From Rhodobacterales bacterium (GTDB taxonomy: Bacteria; Pseudomonadota; Alphaproteobacteria; Rhodobacterales; Rhodobacteraceae), in assembly GCA_025362795.1 (NCBI GenBank), contig JANYFE010000056.1:1-53887 (forward strand): a stretch of DNA of 53,887 bases, given 5' to 3'. The notes beneath the pieces were generated by a model. That model had not been told where the DNA came from and searched no databases. It saw only the letters and a program-made list of their open reading frames with translations. Every line of letters starts with the position of its first letter. Positions within the stretch are counted from its first letter, which is position 1. The translations under genes and the position numbers were made by a program. Shown here in pieces: positions 34,479-42,665 of the stretch.

Positions 34479-35780
34479 ATGTATCTCGAACCGGTGCGCG
34501 AACTCCTAAGAAAGCAGAAGCTGGTGGAAGGGCTGGTGAAAAACCAGAACACGCCCTATCAGATTCTGGTCGAAAGCATGGTCGAACGCCAGCATCTGGT
34601 CGAGCTGGAGGCGTTCATGGCCAAGCTTGCCGTGGCCGACATCGTCGAAATCCTGCAGGCTCTGCCCCCGGACGAGGCCGCAATGCTGTGGCCGCGCGTG
34701 CCGGCCGGTCGGTCGACCGATGTGCTGTGGGAAGTCAGCGACGATCTGCGCGAAAGCCTGGAAGAGGTGGCCGGGCCGCGTCTGGCCGAAAGCCGGGTCA
34801 ATGTGTTCGAACTTATCGGCGGGCGCATCCGGCAAAGCCCCATCAAGGGCCGCAAGGATCTGGAGGGGAAAAAGCCGATCTGGATCGATCTTCTGAACGC
34901 CTCGCCCACCCAGCGCGCCTATATTGGCGAGTTTTATCGGGTGGAACTGGCCGATCCGGGCGATGAGACCGATCTAGAGGTGTCCAACCGGTTCTTGATC
35001 GAGGAAAACGCCTCGCTGAACCTTCATTCCAACTTCCTGCTGGATCGCGGCGGCAAATCCCGCTCGGTACCGGTGGCGTTCATCCTGCACAAGGACATCC
35101 TGTTTTCCCTGCGCAACGAAGACCTGCCGGTTTTTCGCCTGCAACGCCGCCGGGTTGAAACCGTTCCGGGCTATGCGACGGATTGCTATGACCTTTTGCT
35201 GAACCTGTATGGGCTGGATGTGGAATATTCTGCGGACAGCCTTGAGGATATCTACAAAACCCTGTCCCGCGTTGGCAAACACGTCCTGTCCGAAACCATG
35301 ACAGATGAAGAGGCGGCCACCGTCCTCTCCGACATCGCAGAGGAGGAAGACCTGAATGGCCGCGTCCGCAACAACATCATGGACACCCAGCGCGCCATTG
35401 TTTTCCTGATGCAGGCCAAGGTTCTGGGCGAGGCGCAGGTGTCAGAGGTCAAACAGGTCTTGCGCAACATCGACAGTCTTAACAGCCACACCGCCTTCCT
35501 GTTCGACAAGATCAACTTCCTGATGGATGCCACCATCGGTTTCATCAACATCAACCAGAACCGGCGCGTGACGCAGCTGACGATGTTCAGCCTCGTGGCC
35601 TTGCCGATCAACATTCTGGCGGGGATCGGCGGCATGTCGGAATATTCCGCGATGACCGCGGGCATTCCGATGCCGCTGGCTTATGCAGCCTTTGCGGTGA
35701 TCGCTGGCGGGTTGGGCTGGCTGACCTACCGCTACGTCCGCCGCGCGGATCGCAAGGCGCGTCGGGCATCGGCCAAGTAG
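34479..35780 (+). CDS. CorA-family divalent cation channel with MgtE_N-like domain
   Basis: The 433-residue protein joins an MgtE-type N-terminal helical domain (residues about 30-105: DIVEILQALPPDEAAMLWPRV and WEVSDDLRESLEEV) to a CorA domain. The CorA part has a long stalk helix and two transmembrane helices at the C-terminus (about 367-392 and 397-418). At the conserved CorA loop the sequence is GIGGMSEYS, so GMN is replaced by GMS at residues 385-387. The short loop to the second helix and basic tail are as in CorA. It probably carries Mg2+ or a related metal; the variant makes ion selectivity uncertain. AGGAGG precedes the ATG. Confidence 0.85.
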   Translation: MYLEPVRELLRKQKLVEGLVKNQNTPYQILVESMVERQHLVELEAFMAKLAVADIVEILQALPPDEAAMLWPRVPAGRSTDVLWEVSDDLRESLEEVAGPRLAESRVNVFELIGGRIRQSPIKGRKDLEGKKPIWIDLLNASPTQRAYIGEFYRVELADPGDETDLEVSNRFLIEENASLNLHSNFLLDRGGKSRSVPVAFILHKDILFSLRNEDLPVFRLQRRRVETVPGYATDCYDLLLNLYGLDVEYSADSLEDIYKTLSRVGKHVLSETMTDEEAATVLSDIAEEEDLNGRVRNNIMDTQRAIVFLMQAKVLGEAQVSEVKQVLRNIDSLNSHTAFLFDKINFLMDATIGFININQNRRVTQLTMFSLVALPINILAGIGGMSEYSAMTAGIPMPLAYAAFAVIAGGLGWLTYRYVRRADRKARRASAK

Positions 35781-35787
35781 GCCGGGG

Positions 35788-36801
35788 TCAGAAGGTGATG
35801 CAGTAACGTCCCTGCGCCCGGCCCTCTGCCAAGGCGGCCAGCGCGTCCGACGCATCCTCCAGCCGGATTTCCGCGACGGCGGCCTGCAACGGGGCGGCGG
35901 CATGCAGCGCCATCAGATCGCGCATCTGTGCCCGTGATCCGACCGACGTGCCGGTGATCGTCACTCCCGTCCACGTCAACCATTCCTGCACCAGAGGCAC
36001 CGGTTCCGACACCATCGCCGCCGCCACGATGCGGCCCAACGGGCGGGTCGCAGCCAGCATCGCCGGCCATGTCCGCGTGGTCGGGGCAAAGTTGATCGTG
36101 GCATGGGCGCGGTGGTCATCCTGCCACGCCTGCGCCAAATCCAGACCGGCCAGGACCGTCGCCTGTGCCCCGAAACGCTGGGCCAGCAGCAGTTTCGCGG
36201 GGTCGCTGTCGACCGCCACAACCCTCGCCCCCCGCCGTGCAGCCAGTTGCACGGCATAAAGACCAAGCCCGCCGCAGCCGAAAACCGCGCAGGTCTCGCC
36301 ATGTTGCACCTGTGCGCGCTCCAACGCCCCAAACGCCGTCAGCCCGGCGCACATCAACGGGGCCAGCCCAGCGGCTCCACCCGCCGGCAACCGCACCGTA
36401 AAGGCCGCTTTCGCAATGACATATTCGGCAAAGGTGCCCGGCACGTGAAACCCATGCGCCCGCTGGTTGGGACAGAAATTTTCGTTCTGACTGATGCAAA
36501 GCTCGCAGACCCCGCAGGTGTCATGCAGCCAGGCCGCCCCGGCCCGGTCCCCCACCTGCCAGTCGGTGACACCCGGCCCGCAGCCGGCCACGACACCCAC
36601 CCCTTCATGGCCCAGAATATAGGGGTCCGGCGGCGGGCTGGCGACACTTTCGCCCTTCCAGACATGGACATCGCTGTGGCAGACGCCACTGGCCTCCAGC
36701 CGGATCAAAAGTTCGCCAGGGCCTGGCACCGGCACCGGCAGTCGGATCAGCCGAAGCGGCTGGCCATAGCCATCAAGGACGGCAGCCCGCATGCTGTCCA
36801 T
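35788..36801 (-). CDS. Zinc-dependent alcohol dehydrogenase (MDR family)
   Basis: This 337-residue medium-chain dehydrogenase has catalytic zinc ligands C41 (GVCHSD) and H65-E66 (GHEG), structural zinc cysteines C96, C99, C102 and C110, and an NAD-binding loop VFGCGGLGLYAVQLA. LMCAGLTAFGAL carries the third catalytic cysteine. It resembles the AdhP/AdhA class of primary alcohol dehydrogenases. The ATG directly follows the choX stop, so they form an operon; the alcohol may come from choline-derived or other aminated substrates, but this is inference. Confidence 0.9.
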   Translation of the reverse strand: MDSMRAAVLDGYGQPLRLIRLPVPVPGPGELLIRLEASGVCHSDVHVWKGESVASPPPDPYILGHEGVGVVAGCGPGVTDWQVGDRAGAAWLHDTCGVCELCISQNENFCPNQRAHGFHVPGTFAEYVIAKAAFTVRLPAGGAAGLAPLMCAGLTAFGALERAQVQHGETCAVFGCGGLGLYAVQLAARRGARVVAVDSDPAKLLLAQRFGAQATVLAGLDLAQAWQDDHRAHATINFAPTTRTWPAMLAATRPLGRIVAAAMVSEPVPLVQEWLTWTGVTITGTSVGSRAQMRDLMALHAAAPLQAAVAEIRLEDASDALAALAEGRAQGRYCITF

Positions 36802-37734
36802 TCACTGTGCCAGCGCTGCCTTGACGGCCGCCAGTCCCGGTTGGCCATCCAGCGTCGTCACATCCTTCAGCCAGCCGTCCAGCAATTCAGGCCGCAGCGC
36901 CAGCATCGCCTTGACCGCTGCCGGATATTCCATTCCCTCGCCCATGACCTTCTGCATGCCGACGTTTTCGTAATTGATGTCATAGACCAGATTGCTGAAC
37001 AACTTGGCGACGTTCGGGCATTCTTGGGCATACCCTTTGCGCGCCAGCGTGTAGACCGTGGACCCGCCAAAATCCGGGCCGTAATCTGCGTCGCCCCCCG
37101 TCAGATACGTCAACTTGTAGTTCAGGTTCATCGGATGCGGTTCCCAGGCCAGAAAGGCGATCCACTCCTTTTTGGGCACGTCCCGCGCGACCTGCGCCAG
37201 CATCCCCGCCTCGCTGCTTTCGACAATCTCCCAACCCTTCAGGCCATGCCGGTCGGCGGCAACCATATCCAACAGCGGCTGGTTTGACCCCGGCTCGATC
37301 GCATAGATCTTTGATCCGAATTCGGCGGCATGCGCGGCCAGATCGTCATAGCTTTTCACCCCGGCCTCGGCCACGTAGTCGGGCACCGCCAGCGTGTATT
37401 TCGCCCCGGTCAGGTTCTGCGTCAGCGCCACGACAGAGCCATCGTCAAAAAACGCCTTGTACTGTTCGTTCTGGATTGGGCGCCAGTTACCCTGAAAAAT
37501 GTCAATATCGCCGCGCTGCATCGACACGAAGGTCACGTCCAACCCCAGCAAGGTCTGCGTCGGCTGATAGCCCAGCGCGGTCAGGATCGTCTCTGCGGTG
37601 GCGTTTGTCAGGCCGATATCAGTCCATCCCAGATCAGATATCCGCACCGCCGCACAACTGGCCGGGTCCGCCGCCTGCGCACTCCCGCCTGCCAGAACCG
37701 TTGTGATCAGCATCGCCACCAATGACTTCATCAT
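36802..37734 (-). CDS. choX: Choline/betaine ABC transporter substrate-binding protein
   Basis: The 310-residue periplasmic protein has a signal peptide (LVAMLITTVLAGGSAQA) and the OpuAC/ProX-like fold: VRISDLGWTDIGLTNATAE, FVSMQRGDIDIFQGNWRP, GSKIYAIEPGSNQPLLDM and FLAWEPHPMNLNY. The pattern of aromatic residues matches ChoX, which binds choline in an aromatic box. ChoX normally sits with choW and choV permease and ATPase genes; here only an alcohol dehydrogenase follows. GGAGGAGG precedes two adjacent ATGs (37734, 37731). The divergent betI-type gene suggests choline-responsive control. Confidence 0.85.
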   Translation of the reverse strand: MMKSLVAMLITTVLAGGSAQAADPASCAAVRISDLGWTDIGLTNATAETILTALGYQPTQTLLGLDVTFVSMQRGDIDIFQGNWRPIQNEQYKAFFDDGSVVALTQNLTGAKYTLAVPDYVAEAGVKSYDDLAAHAAEFGSKIYAIEPGSNQPLLDMVAADRHGLKGWEIVESSEAGMLAQVARDVPKKEWIAFLAWEPHPMNLNYKLTYLTGGDADYGPDFGGSTVYTLARKGYAQECPNVAKLFSNLVYDINYENVGMQKVMGEGMEYPAAVKAMLALRPELLDGWLKDVTTLDGQPGLAAVKAALAQ

Positions 37735-37773
37735 CCAGCCTCCTCCGGGGTTTTGCTTAGCCTGCCATAGATT

Positions 37774-37793
37774 ATTTATACGTCAATATAAAT
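37774..37793. promoter_or_regulatory. Inverted repeat between choX and betI
   Basis: ATTTATA-CGTCAA-TATAAAT is a 20-base inverted repeat with seven-base perfect arms in the 101-base divergent gap, close to both start codons. A second AT-rich half-site, CGTTCAAATAAA, lies at 37805-37816. The TetR-type BetI regulator encoded next door probably binds here and represses both genes until choline is present. Confidence 0.6.
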
Positions 37794-37835
37794 TATTGTA
37801 TGTGCGTTCAAATAAATGCTGCTTTATACAAAATC

Positions 37836-38465
37836 ATGGTCAGAACTCCCCCACGCACCCAGCCAGCCCGAACCCGGATCGAAGACCTGCGCCGTGGCGA
37901 GCTGATCGCGGCGGCGCATCGGGTGTTCATGCAGCACGGCTTGGGCGGCATGACGACCAAACGGATTTGCGAAGAAGCCGGCATGTCGCCCGGCATCCTG
38001 TCTTATTATTTCAAGGGCAAGGATGACGTGCTGTTTGCCATGGTTCGCATGAACAACCGCCTGCTGGTCGAGGATGTGCTGGTGCGGCTGAACCAGTCTG
38101 CCACCCGCTGGGACCGGCTTCTGGCGGTGATCGAAGGCAACTTTCCCGCCGCCGTCTACGAACGCAATGTCGCCACGGCCTGGCTGTCAGTGGTGGCCGC
38201 CTCGCCCGGCAACCCGCGCTATGCCAGGCTGCAATCGCTGTTTTACGCGCGGATGCGGTCCAATCTGGCCTCGGCGTTTGCGGGCATTCTGCCGCCGGTG
38301 CGCTTTGCCGGTATGGCACGGACCATCACCACGCTGGTCGATGGTTTTTGGCTGCAAAAATCCGCAGGCGAACCCGTCAGCCGCGACGAGGCGGTGACGC
38401 TGATCGTCACCACCGTCGCGGCCCTTTTGACACCGGACGAACGCGCCGCGCTGCAAAGCCGCTGA
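37836..38465 (+). CDS. betI: TetR-family regulator, BetI type
   Basis: The 209-residue repressor has a TetR helix-turn-helix in residues about 15-62 (RRGELIAAAHRVFMQHGLGG, MTTKRICEEAGMSPGILSYYF) and a C-terminal ligand domain with TAWLSVVAASPGNPRYARLQ, characteristic of BetI. BetI controls choline-to-betaine genes in response to choline. ATG 37836 is chosen over the longer frame, as the domain begins soon after. betA, betB and betC are absent in the window. It is divergent from choX with a palindrome between, and its stop lies one base from the convergent peroxiredoxin stop. Confidence 0.87.
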   Translation: MVRTPPRTQPARTRIEDLRRGELIAAAHRVFMQHGLGGMTTKRICEEAGMSPGILSYYFKGKDDVLFAMVRMNNRLLVEDVLVRLNQSATRWDRLLAVIEGNFPAAVYERNVATAWLSVVAASPGNPRYARLQSLFYARMRSNLASAFAGILPPVRFAGMARTITTLVDGFWLQKSAGEPVSRDEAVTLIVTTVAALLTPDERAALQSR

Positions 38466-38466
38466 T

Positions 38467-39123
38467 TTACTGCGGCGCCTTGGCAAAGCGCAGATAGGGC
38501 AGCTTGATATCCAAGGCGCCAAACCGCTCGGTCGCCTGTTCGTTGTTCAAGGCAAGTGCCACGATTACATCCTGCCCCACCTGCCAGTTGGCGGGCGTCG
38601 CCAGCGGCTTGCCATCAGTCAGCTGCACGGCGTCCAATGCCCGCAGAATCTCGGCAAAGTTGCGACCCACCGTCATCGGATAGGTCATCGACAGCTTCAC
38701 CTTCTTGTCCGGCCCGATGATATAGACGGTGCGCACGGTCGAGGAATGCGCCGGGGTGCGGCCTTCGGTCGGCAGGTAATAGTCGGCCTCCAGCATGTCA
38801 TAGGCCTTGGCCACGGTAAGCGATGAGTCGTCGATGATCGGGAAATCGGCGGGGGCACCGCCAAACGCCTCGATATCCCGCTTCCACTTGTCATGGTCCG
38901 CGACCGAATCGACCGACACGCCGATCACCTTGGTCTTGCGCTTGGCGAATTCAGCCGACAGCTGCGCCACCGCGCCAAACTCGGTCGTGCAGACCGGGGT
39001 AAAGTCGCGCGGGTGGCTGAAGATGATGGCGTATTGGCCGCCAAGCCAGTCGTGGAAACGGATCTCTCCGGCGGTCGAGGCGGCGGTGAAATCGGGGGCG
39101 ATATCGTTGATGCGGATCGACAT
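38467..39123 (-). CDS. 1-Cys peroxiredoxin (Prx6 type)
   Basis: The 218-residue thiol peroxidase has its peroxidatic cysteine C45 in FSHPRDFTPVCTTEFG. It has the extended C-terminal domain of the Prx6 class (MTYPMTVGRNFAEILR, LPYLRFAKAPQ) and no resolving cysteine at the usual 2-Cys position. It reduces H2O2 and alkyl hydroperoxides in the cytosol. It is transcribed alone, convergent with betI. No TGATCC-N18 promoter was seen upstream, so RpoE control is not indicated. Confidence 0.92.
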   Translation of the reverse strand: MSIRINDIAPDFTAASTAGEIRFHDWLGGQYAIIFSHPRDFTPVCTTEFGAVAQLSAEFAKRKTKVIGVSVDSVADHDKWKRDIEAFGGAPADFPIIDDSSLTVAKAYDMLEADYYLPTEGRTPAHSSTVRTVYIIGPDKKVKLSMTYPMTVGRNFAEILRALDAVQLTDGKPLATPANWQVGQDVIVALALNNEQATERFGALDIKLPYLRFAKAPQ

Positions 39124-39249
39124 GACGGGTTCCTTGCTTAGGGCTGCTTACACATAGCCGTAACGGAAGAATATTTCATCCCCTTGGGTGCGCCGGCGTC
39201 AAACAAGAACGGCATTGCGGCGGACCTTCCCAAGGCGGTCGAATTTCCC

Positions 39250-40110
39250 TCAGTCTGCCGGAACCTTGCGGACAATCCCGTTCTCTGTCCAGGTCTTGCC
39301 CGTGCTGCGCGCCGCGGCAATCATCTCGCGGTTGTGGCGCTGCATCGCCGGGTCCACATAGCCGCGCTTGTGGTCCAGATGATACAGCGGTGCCGAATAG
39401 CGCAGCGTCACGCCCTTGATCCCGGCATTGCCAAGGCGGATGCCAAACTCCTTGTCTTCGCCGCCATAGGCCATGTCTTCGTCAAACCCGTTCACTTTCA
39501 GGATATTATCCCGCGACGTCGCGGCATTTCCCCCCGCCCAGCTTTTGCGGATCGGCGACAGTGCATCCAGAACCCCCATCACGCCGGGCGACAGCGGCAT
39601 CGACTTCAGCCGTTCAGACAGCCCAGTCGCCTTCCAGCCCGGCAGCCGCCCCCGCTGCCAATCCACCCGGCCCGCCGCCATCAACCGCTGCGACAGCGCC
39701 GCATCCAGCCGGATCACACTGCCCGTCACAAAACAGTCGGGCCGGGCCAGCCTGACATGCCGTTCGATGAACCTTGGATGCATCAGGCAATCGTCGTCGA
39801 TGAACACCAGGTAGTCAGCCTCCGAACTCTGGATGGCTTTGTTCACGATCGCGGTTTTGCGAAAACCCTGATCTGCGTGCCAGACATGGCGCAGGGGCAG
39901 GTCGGCAAATTCCGCCAGAACCGCCGCGGTCCGGGCATCCGATCCGTCATCCGCGATACAAACCGCGTCTGGCAGCCGCCTCTGCTGGCGCACGGCGGAC
40001 AGCGCGAGCCGCAGATACTCCGGTTTCTGATAGGTCGCAATGACCAGCTCAACCCGCAAAGTCCGCCGCCCGTTCCAGAAATGCCAGGGCCGCCCGGTCC
40101 TCGACCTCAT
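39250..40110 (-). CDS. Family 2 glycosyltransferase with galactosyltransferase-like C-terminus
   Basis: This GT-A enzyme has VELVIATYQKPEYLRLALSA, ADDGSDARTAAVL, a DxD-like LVFIDDDCLMHPRF, and the C-terminal motif KVNGFDEDMAYGGEDKEFGI that is typical of galactosyltransferase-type GT2/GT7 ends. The start is uncertain: ATG 40110 after GAGG overlaps the upstream gene by 62 bases, while TTG 40059 would cut overlap to 11. With the preceding GT92-like gene it forms a two-gene operon, probably for a surface glycan. Confidence 0.83.
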   Translation of the reverse strand: MRSRTGRPWHFWNGRRTLRVELVIATYQKPEYLRLALSAVRQQRRLPDAVCIADDGSDARTAAVLAEFADLPLRHVWHADQGFRKTAIVNKAIQSSEADYLVFIDDDCLMHPRFIERHVRLARPDCFVTGSVIRLDAALSQRLMAAGRVDWQRGRLPGWKATGLSERLKSMPLSPGVMGVLDALSPIRKSWAGGNAATSRDNILKVNGFDEDMAYGGEDKEFGIRLGNAGIKGVTLRYSAPLYHLDHKRGYVDPAMQRHNREMIAAARSTGKTWTENGIVRKVPAD

Positions 40111-40948
40111 CCGCCTCTATATTCGCAACCTTCCGCATCACCCGCCGCAGATGGTCGGCGTCGGGCGTCGTCAGGTTCGGCCCCCGTGCGATCTTGGCCC
40201 GCAACTCCGCGTCCGATCTTGTGTAATAATGGTTCAGCTGGATACGGTCCGTCGCGTAAAACCCCCGCCCCTCACGCCCTTTGTTGCTGAACCGCTCGCC
40301 CCGGTCGTTGCAGGTGTCACTCGACCCGTCGGTTTCCACGACATGCACCTTGATCGCCGTCACATGGCAGGGGTCCACGATCATCTTGAAATTCCGCAAA
40401 CCCTTGACCCCGCTCATCGGGTCCGGATTGCGCTTTGTGTAATTGGCGACAACCCCGCCCACCGGCACCTCCATTTGCCCCGAACGGCCGAACATATGCC
40501 ACGGCAAGGATATGTTGCGGCACCCTTCCAGCCCCGCCAAAGCCTCGTCCAGCCCCACGCCTTTCGGCACCAGAAACTCATCAGCATCCAGATAGCTCAT
40601 CCAGCGAAACCGCCCGCCAAAGTTGCGCGTGGCATGGGCATAGGCCAGCACCTGATTGTGAATCTCATGCCCGCTTGCGGCATCGCGGAACTTCTGATCC
40701 CAAGGCACCACCGTCAGCGCCTCGCCCAGAAACGTCAACGCCGCAATCGTGCCATCGGTGCAGCCGTTGTCATACACCACAAAATGCCGCACGCCCGCCA
40801 GCCGATGGAACCGCGCCCATTCGGCGATGTGCCGCACCTCGTTGCGCACAATCAGCACCAGCGCCAGACCGGCACGGCCCGGCTGCGGCGCAGGCGGATC
40901 AATCGCGATCTTGGTGATGCTTTGCGCGCGCGCCAGAAACCCGAACAT
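40049..40948 (-). CDS. Glycosyltransferase family 92-like protein
   Basis: The 299-residue protein matches the GT92 (DUF23) layout: ALVLIVRNEVRHIAEWARFH, GVRHFVVYDNGCTDGT, RWMSYLDADEFLVP (DxD around residue 120), and a C-terminal segment FYATDRIQLNHYYTRSDAEL. GT92 enzymes add hexoses, often galactose. The sequence is predicted cytosolic and may act on lipid-linked glycans. It is the first of two glycosyltransferase genes on this strand, separate from the GT2-FkbM cluster 8 kb away. Confidence 0.82.
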   Translation of the reverse strand: MFGFLARAQSITKIAIDPPAPQPGRAGLALVLIVRNEVRHIAEWARFHRLAGVRHFVVYDNGCTDGTIAALTFLGEALTVVPWDQKFRDAASGHEIHNQVLAYAHATRNFGGRFRWMSYLDADEFLVPKGVGLDEALAGLEGCRNISLPWHMFGRSGQMEVPVGGVVANYTKRNPDPMSGVKGLRNFKMIVDPCHVTAIKVHVVETDGSSDTCNDRGERFSNKGREGRGFYATDRIQLNHYYTRSDAELRAKIARGPNLTTPDADHLRRVMRKVANIEADEVEDRAALAFLERAADFAG

Positions 40949-41068
40949 GCCCTCCTATAGCAGTGCCATTTCCGCGCGGAAAGCGCCCGAAAATTTGATC
41001 AAAAGTTGCAAGCGCCCTTGCCCCAGACCCGCCGCAGTGCGATCCTGTGACGAAAGTAGGAGCCTGCC

Positions 41069-42526
41069 ATGATCACGCGCCGCGAATTCTATATCAACGG
41101 AGGCTGGACCCAGCCCGCCACCCCGCGTGACTGCGCGGTGATCGACCCCTCGACCGAAGAATCCTGCGCTGTCATCTCTCTTGGCTCTCAGGCCGACACC
41201 GATGCCGCCGTCGCCGCTGCAAAAGCCGCCTTTCCGTTGTGGGCCGCCACACCGCATGCGGAACGCCGCGCCGCTGTGGTCCGCATTCTGGAACAGTACA
41301 ACGCCCGCGTGCAGGATCTGGCAGAGGCGATTTCGATGGAAATGGGCGCACCCATCGACATGGCTTTGACCAGCCAGGCGCCGTGCCTGCCGTGGCACCT
41401 GAACAATTTCCTGACCGCATTTGATGCAATGGAATGGGTTCGCCCGCTTGGCCCGCACGCTCCCAATGACCGCATCACACTGGAACCTATCGGTGTCGTC
41501 GGGCTGATCACGCCGTGGAACTGGCCGATGAACCAGATTGCGCTGAAGGTAATTCCGGCCATTCTGGCAGGCTGCACCTGTGTACTGAAACCATCCGAGG
41601 AATCCCCGCTCAACGCGATGATCTTTGCCGAATTCTGCCATGATGCCGGCCTGCCACCCGGTGTGTTCAACCTTGTCAACGGCGACGGTCCCGGCGTCGG
41701 TGCGCAACTGTCGCTGCATCCGGATGTCGAGATGATTTCCTTCACCGGCTCGACGCGGGCGGGCAAGGCGATTTCGGCCGCCGCTGCACAGACCTTGAAA
41801 CGCGTCACGCTGGAACTGGGCGGCAAGGGTGCCAACCTGATTTTTGCCGATGCCGACGACAAGGCCGTCGAACGCGGCGTCCGTCACCTGATGAACAACT
41901 CTGGCCAAAGCTGCAACGCGCCGTCCCGCATGCTGGTGGAACGCCCGGCTTACGAACGCGCGGTTCGGGTCGCGGCAGAGGTCGCCAGTTCGATCAAGGT
42001 CGCCTCTGCCCACGACCACGGCAAGCATATCGGCCCGGTGGTGAACAAACGCCAGTGGGACCAGATTCAGGGCTACATCCAGAAGGGCATCGACGAAGGC
42101 GCGCGGCTGATCGCCGGTGGTCTTGGCCTGCCCGATGGCTTCAATCGCGGCTTCTACGTCAGGCCTACCGTCTTTGCCGACGTCACCCCCGGCATGACGA
42201 TTGAACGCGAAGAAATTTTTGGCCCGGTCCTGTCGATCATCCCGTTCGACACAGAGGCAGAGGCGGTCCGGATCGCCAACGACTCGCCCTTCGGTCTGGC
42301 GAACTATGTCCAGTCCCAGGATGGTCCCCGGCGCAACCGCCTTGCCCGCGCCCTGCGGTCAGGCATGGTCGAAATGAACGGTAATTCGCGCGGCGCAGGC
42401 GCACCGTTTGGTGGCGTAAAAGCCTCGGGCCGTGCGCGTGAAGGCGGGATGTTCGGCATCGAGGAATTCCTCGAATCCAAAGCAATCTCGGGCTGGGATT
42501 CCGGGGCTGACATCGCTGCCGAATAA
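41069..42526 (+). CDS. NAD(P)-dependent aldehyde dehydrogenase
   Basis: The 485-residue ALDH has TPWNWPMNQIALKVIPAILA, cofactor loop FTGSTRAGKAI, general base E249 in LELGGKGAN and nucleophile C282 in NNSGQSCNAP. The context NSGQSCNAPSR differs from BetB, so a betaine-aldehyde role is unlikely; broad aldehyde oxidation is more probable. GTAGGAG precedes the ATG. It lies 140 bases ahead of a flavin oxidoreductase gene; an N-demethylation product could be a shared aldehyde, but that is speculation. Confidence 0.9.
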   Translation: MITRREFYINGGWTQPATPRDCAVIDPSTEESCAVISLGSQADTDAAVAAAKAAFPLWAATPHAERRAAVVRILEQYNARVQDLAEAISMEMGAPIDMALTSQAPCLPWHLNNFLTAFDAMEWVRPLGPHAPNDRITLEPIGVVGLITPWNWPMNQIALKVIPAILAGCTCVLKPSEESPLNAMIFAEFCHDAGLPPGVFNLVNGDGPGVGAQLSLHPDVEMISFTGSTRAGKAISAAAAQTLKRVTLELGGKGANLIFADADDKAVERGVRHLMNNSGQSCNAPSRMLVERPAYERAVRVAAEVASSIKVASAHDHGKHIGPVVNKRQWDQIQGYIQKGIDEGARLIAGGLGLPDGFNRGFYVRPTVFADVTPGMTIEREEIFGPVLSIIPFDTEAEAVRIANDSPFGLANYVQSQDGPRRNRLARALRSGMVEMNGNSRGAGAPFGGVKASGRAREGGMFGIEEFLESKAISGWDSGADIAAE

Positions 42527-42665
42527 AACCGGCTACCGGGATGAACCGACTTGCGGCAGCATTGGCGACGCCGCAGGTCGCTTACGGATCGGAAATTCCG
42601 GGGCGTCAGGTCTTTGATTGCGTAGAGACGCAAAGAAGACGCCGGCAAGACGGGTAAAAGACACC

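Noticed and set aside
36103-37287. A 394-codon plus-strand frame opposite adh and choX
   Set aside because: It has low-complexity Arg/His/Pro composition, while the minus strand has two recognised proteins.
41069-42526. betB (betaine aldehyde dehydrogenase) belonging to the choX-betI locus
   Set aside because: The active-site context NSGQSCNAPSR differs from BetB, the gene is 2.6 kb from betI, and there is no betA.
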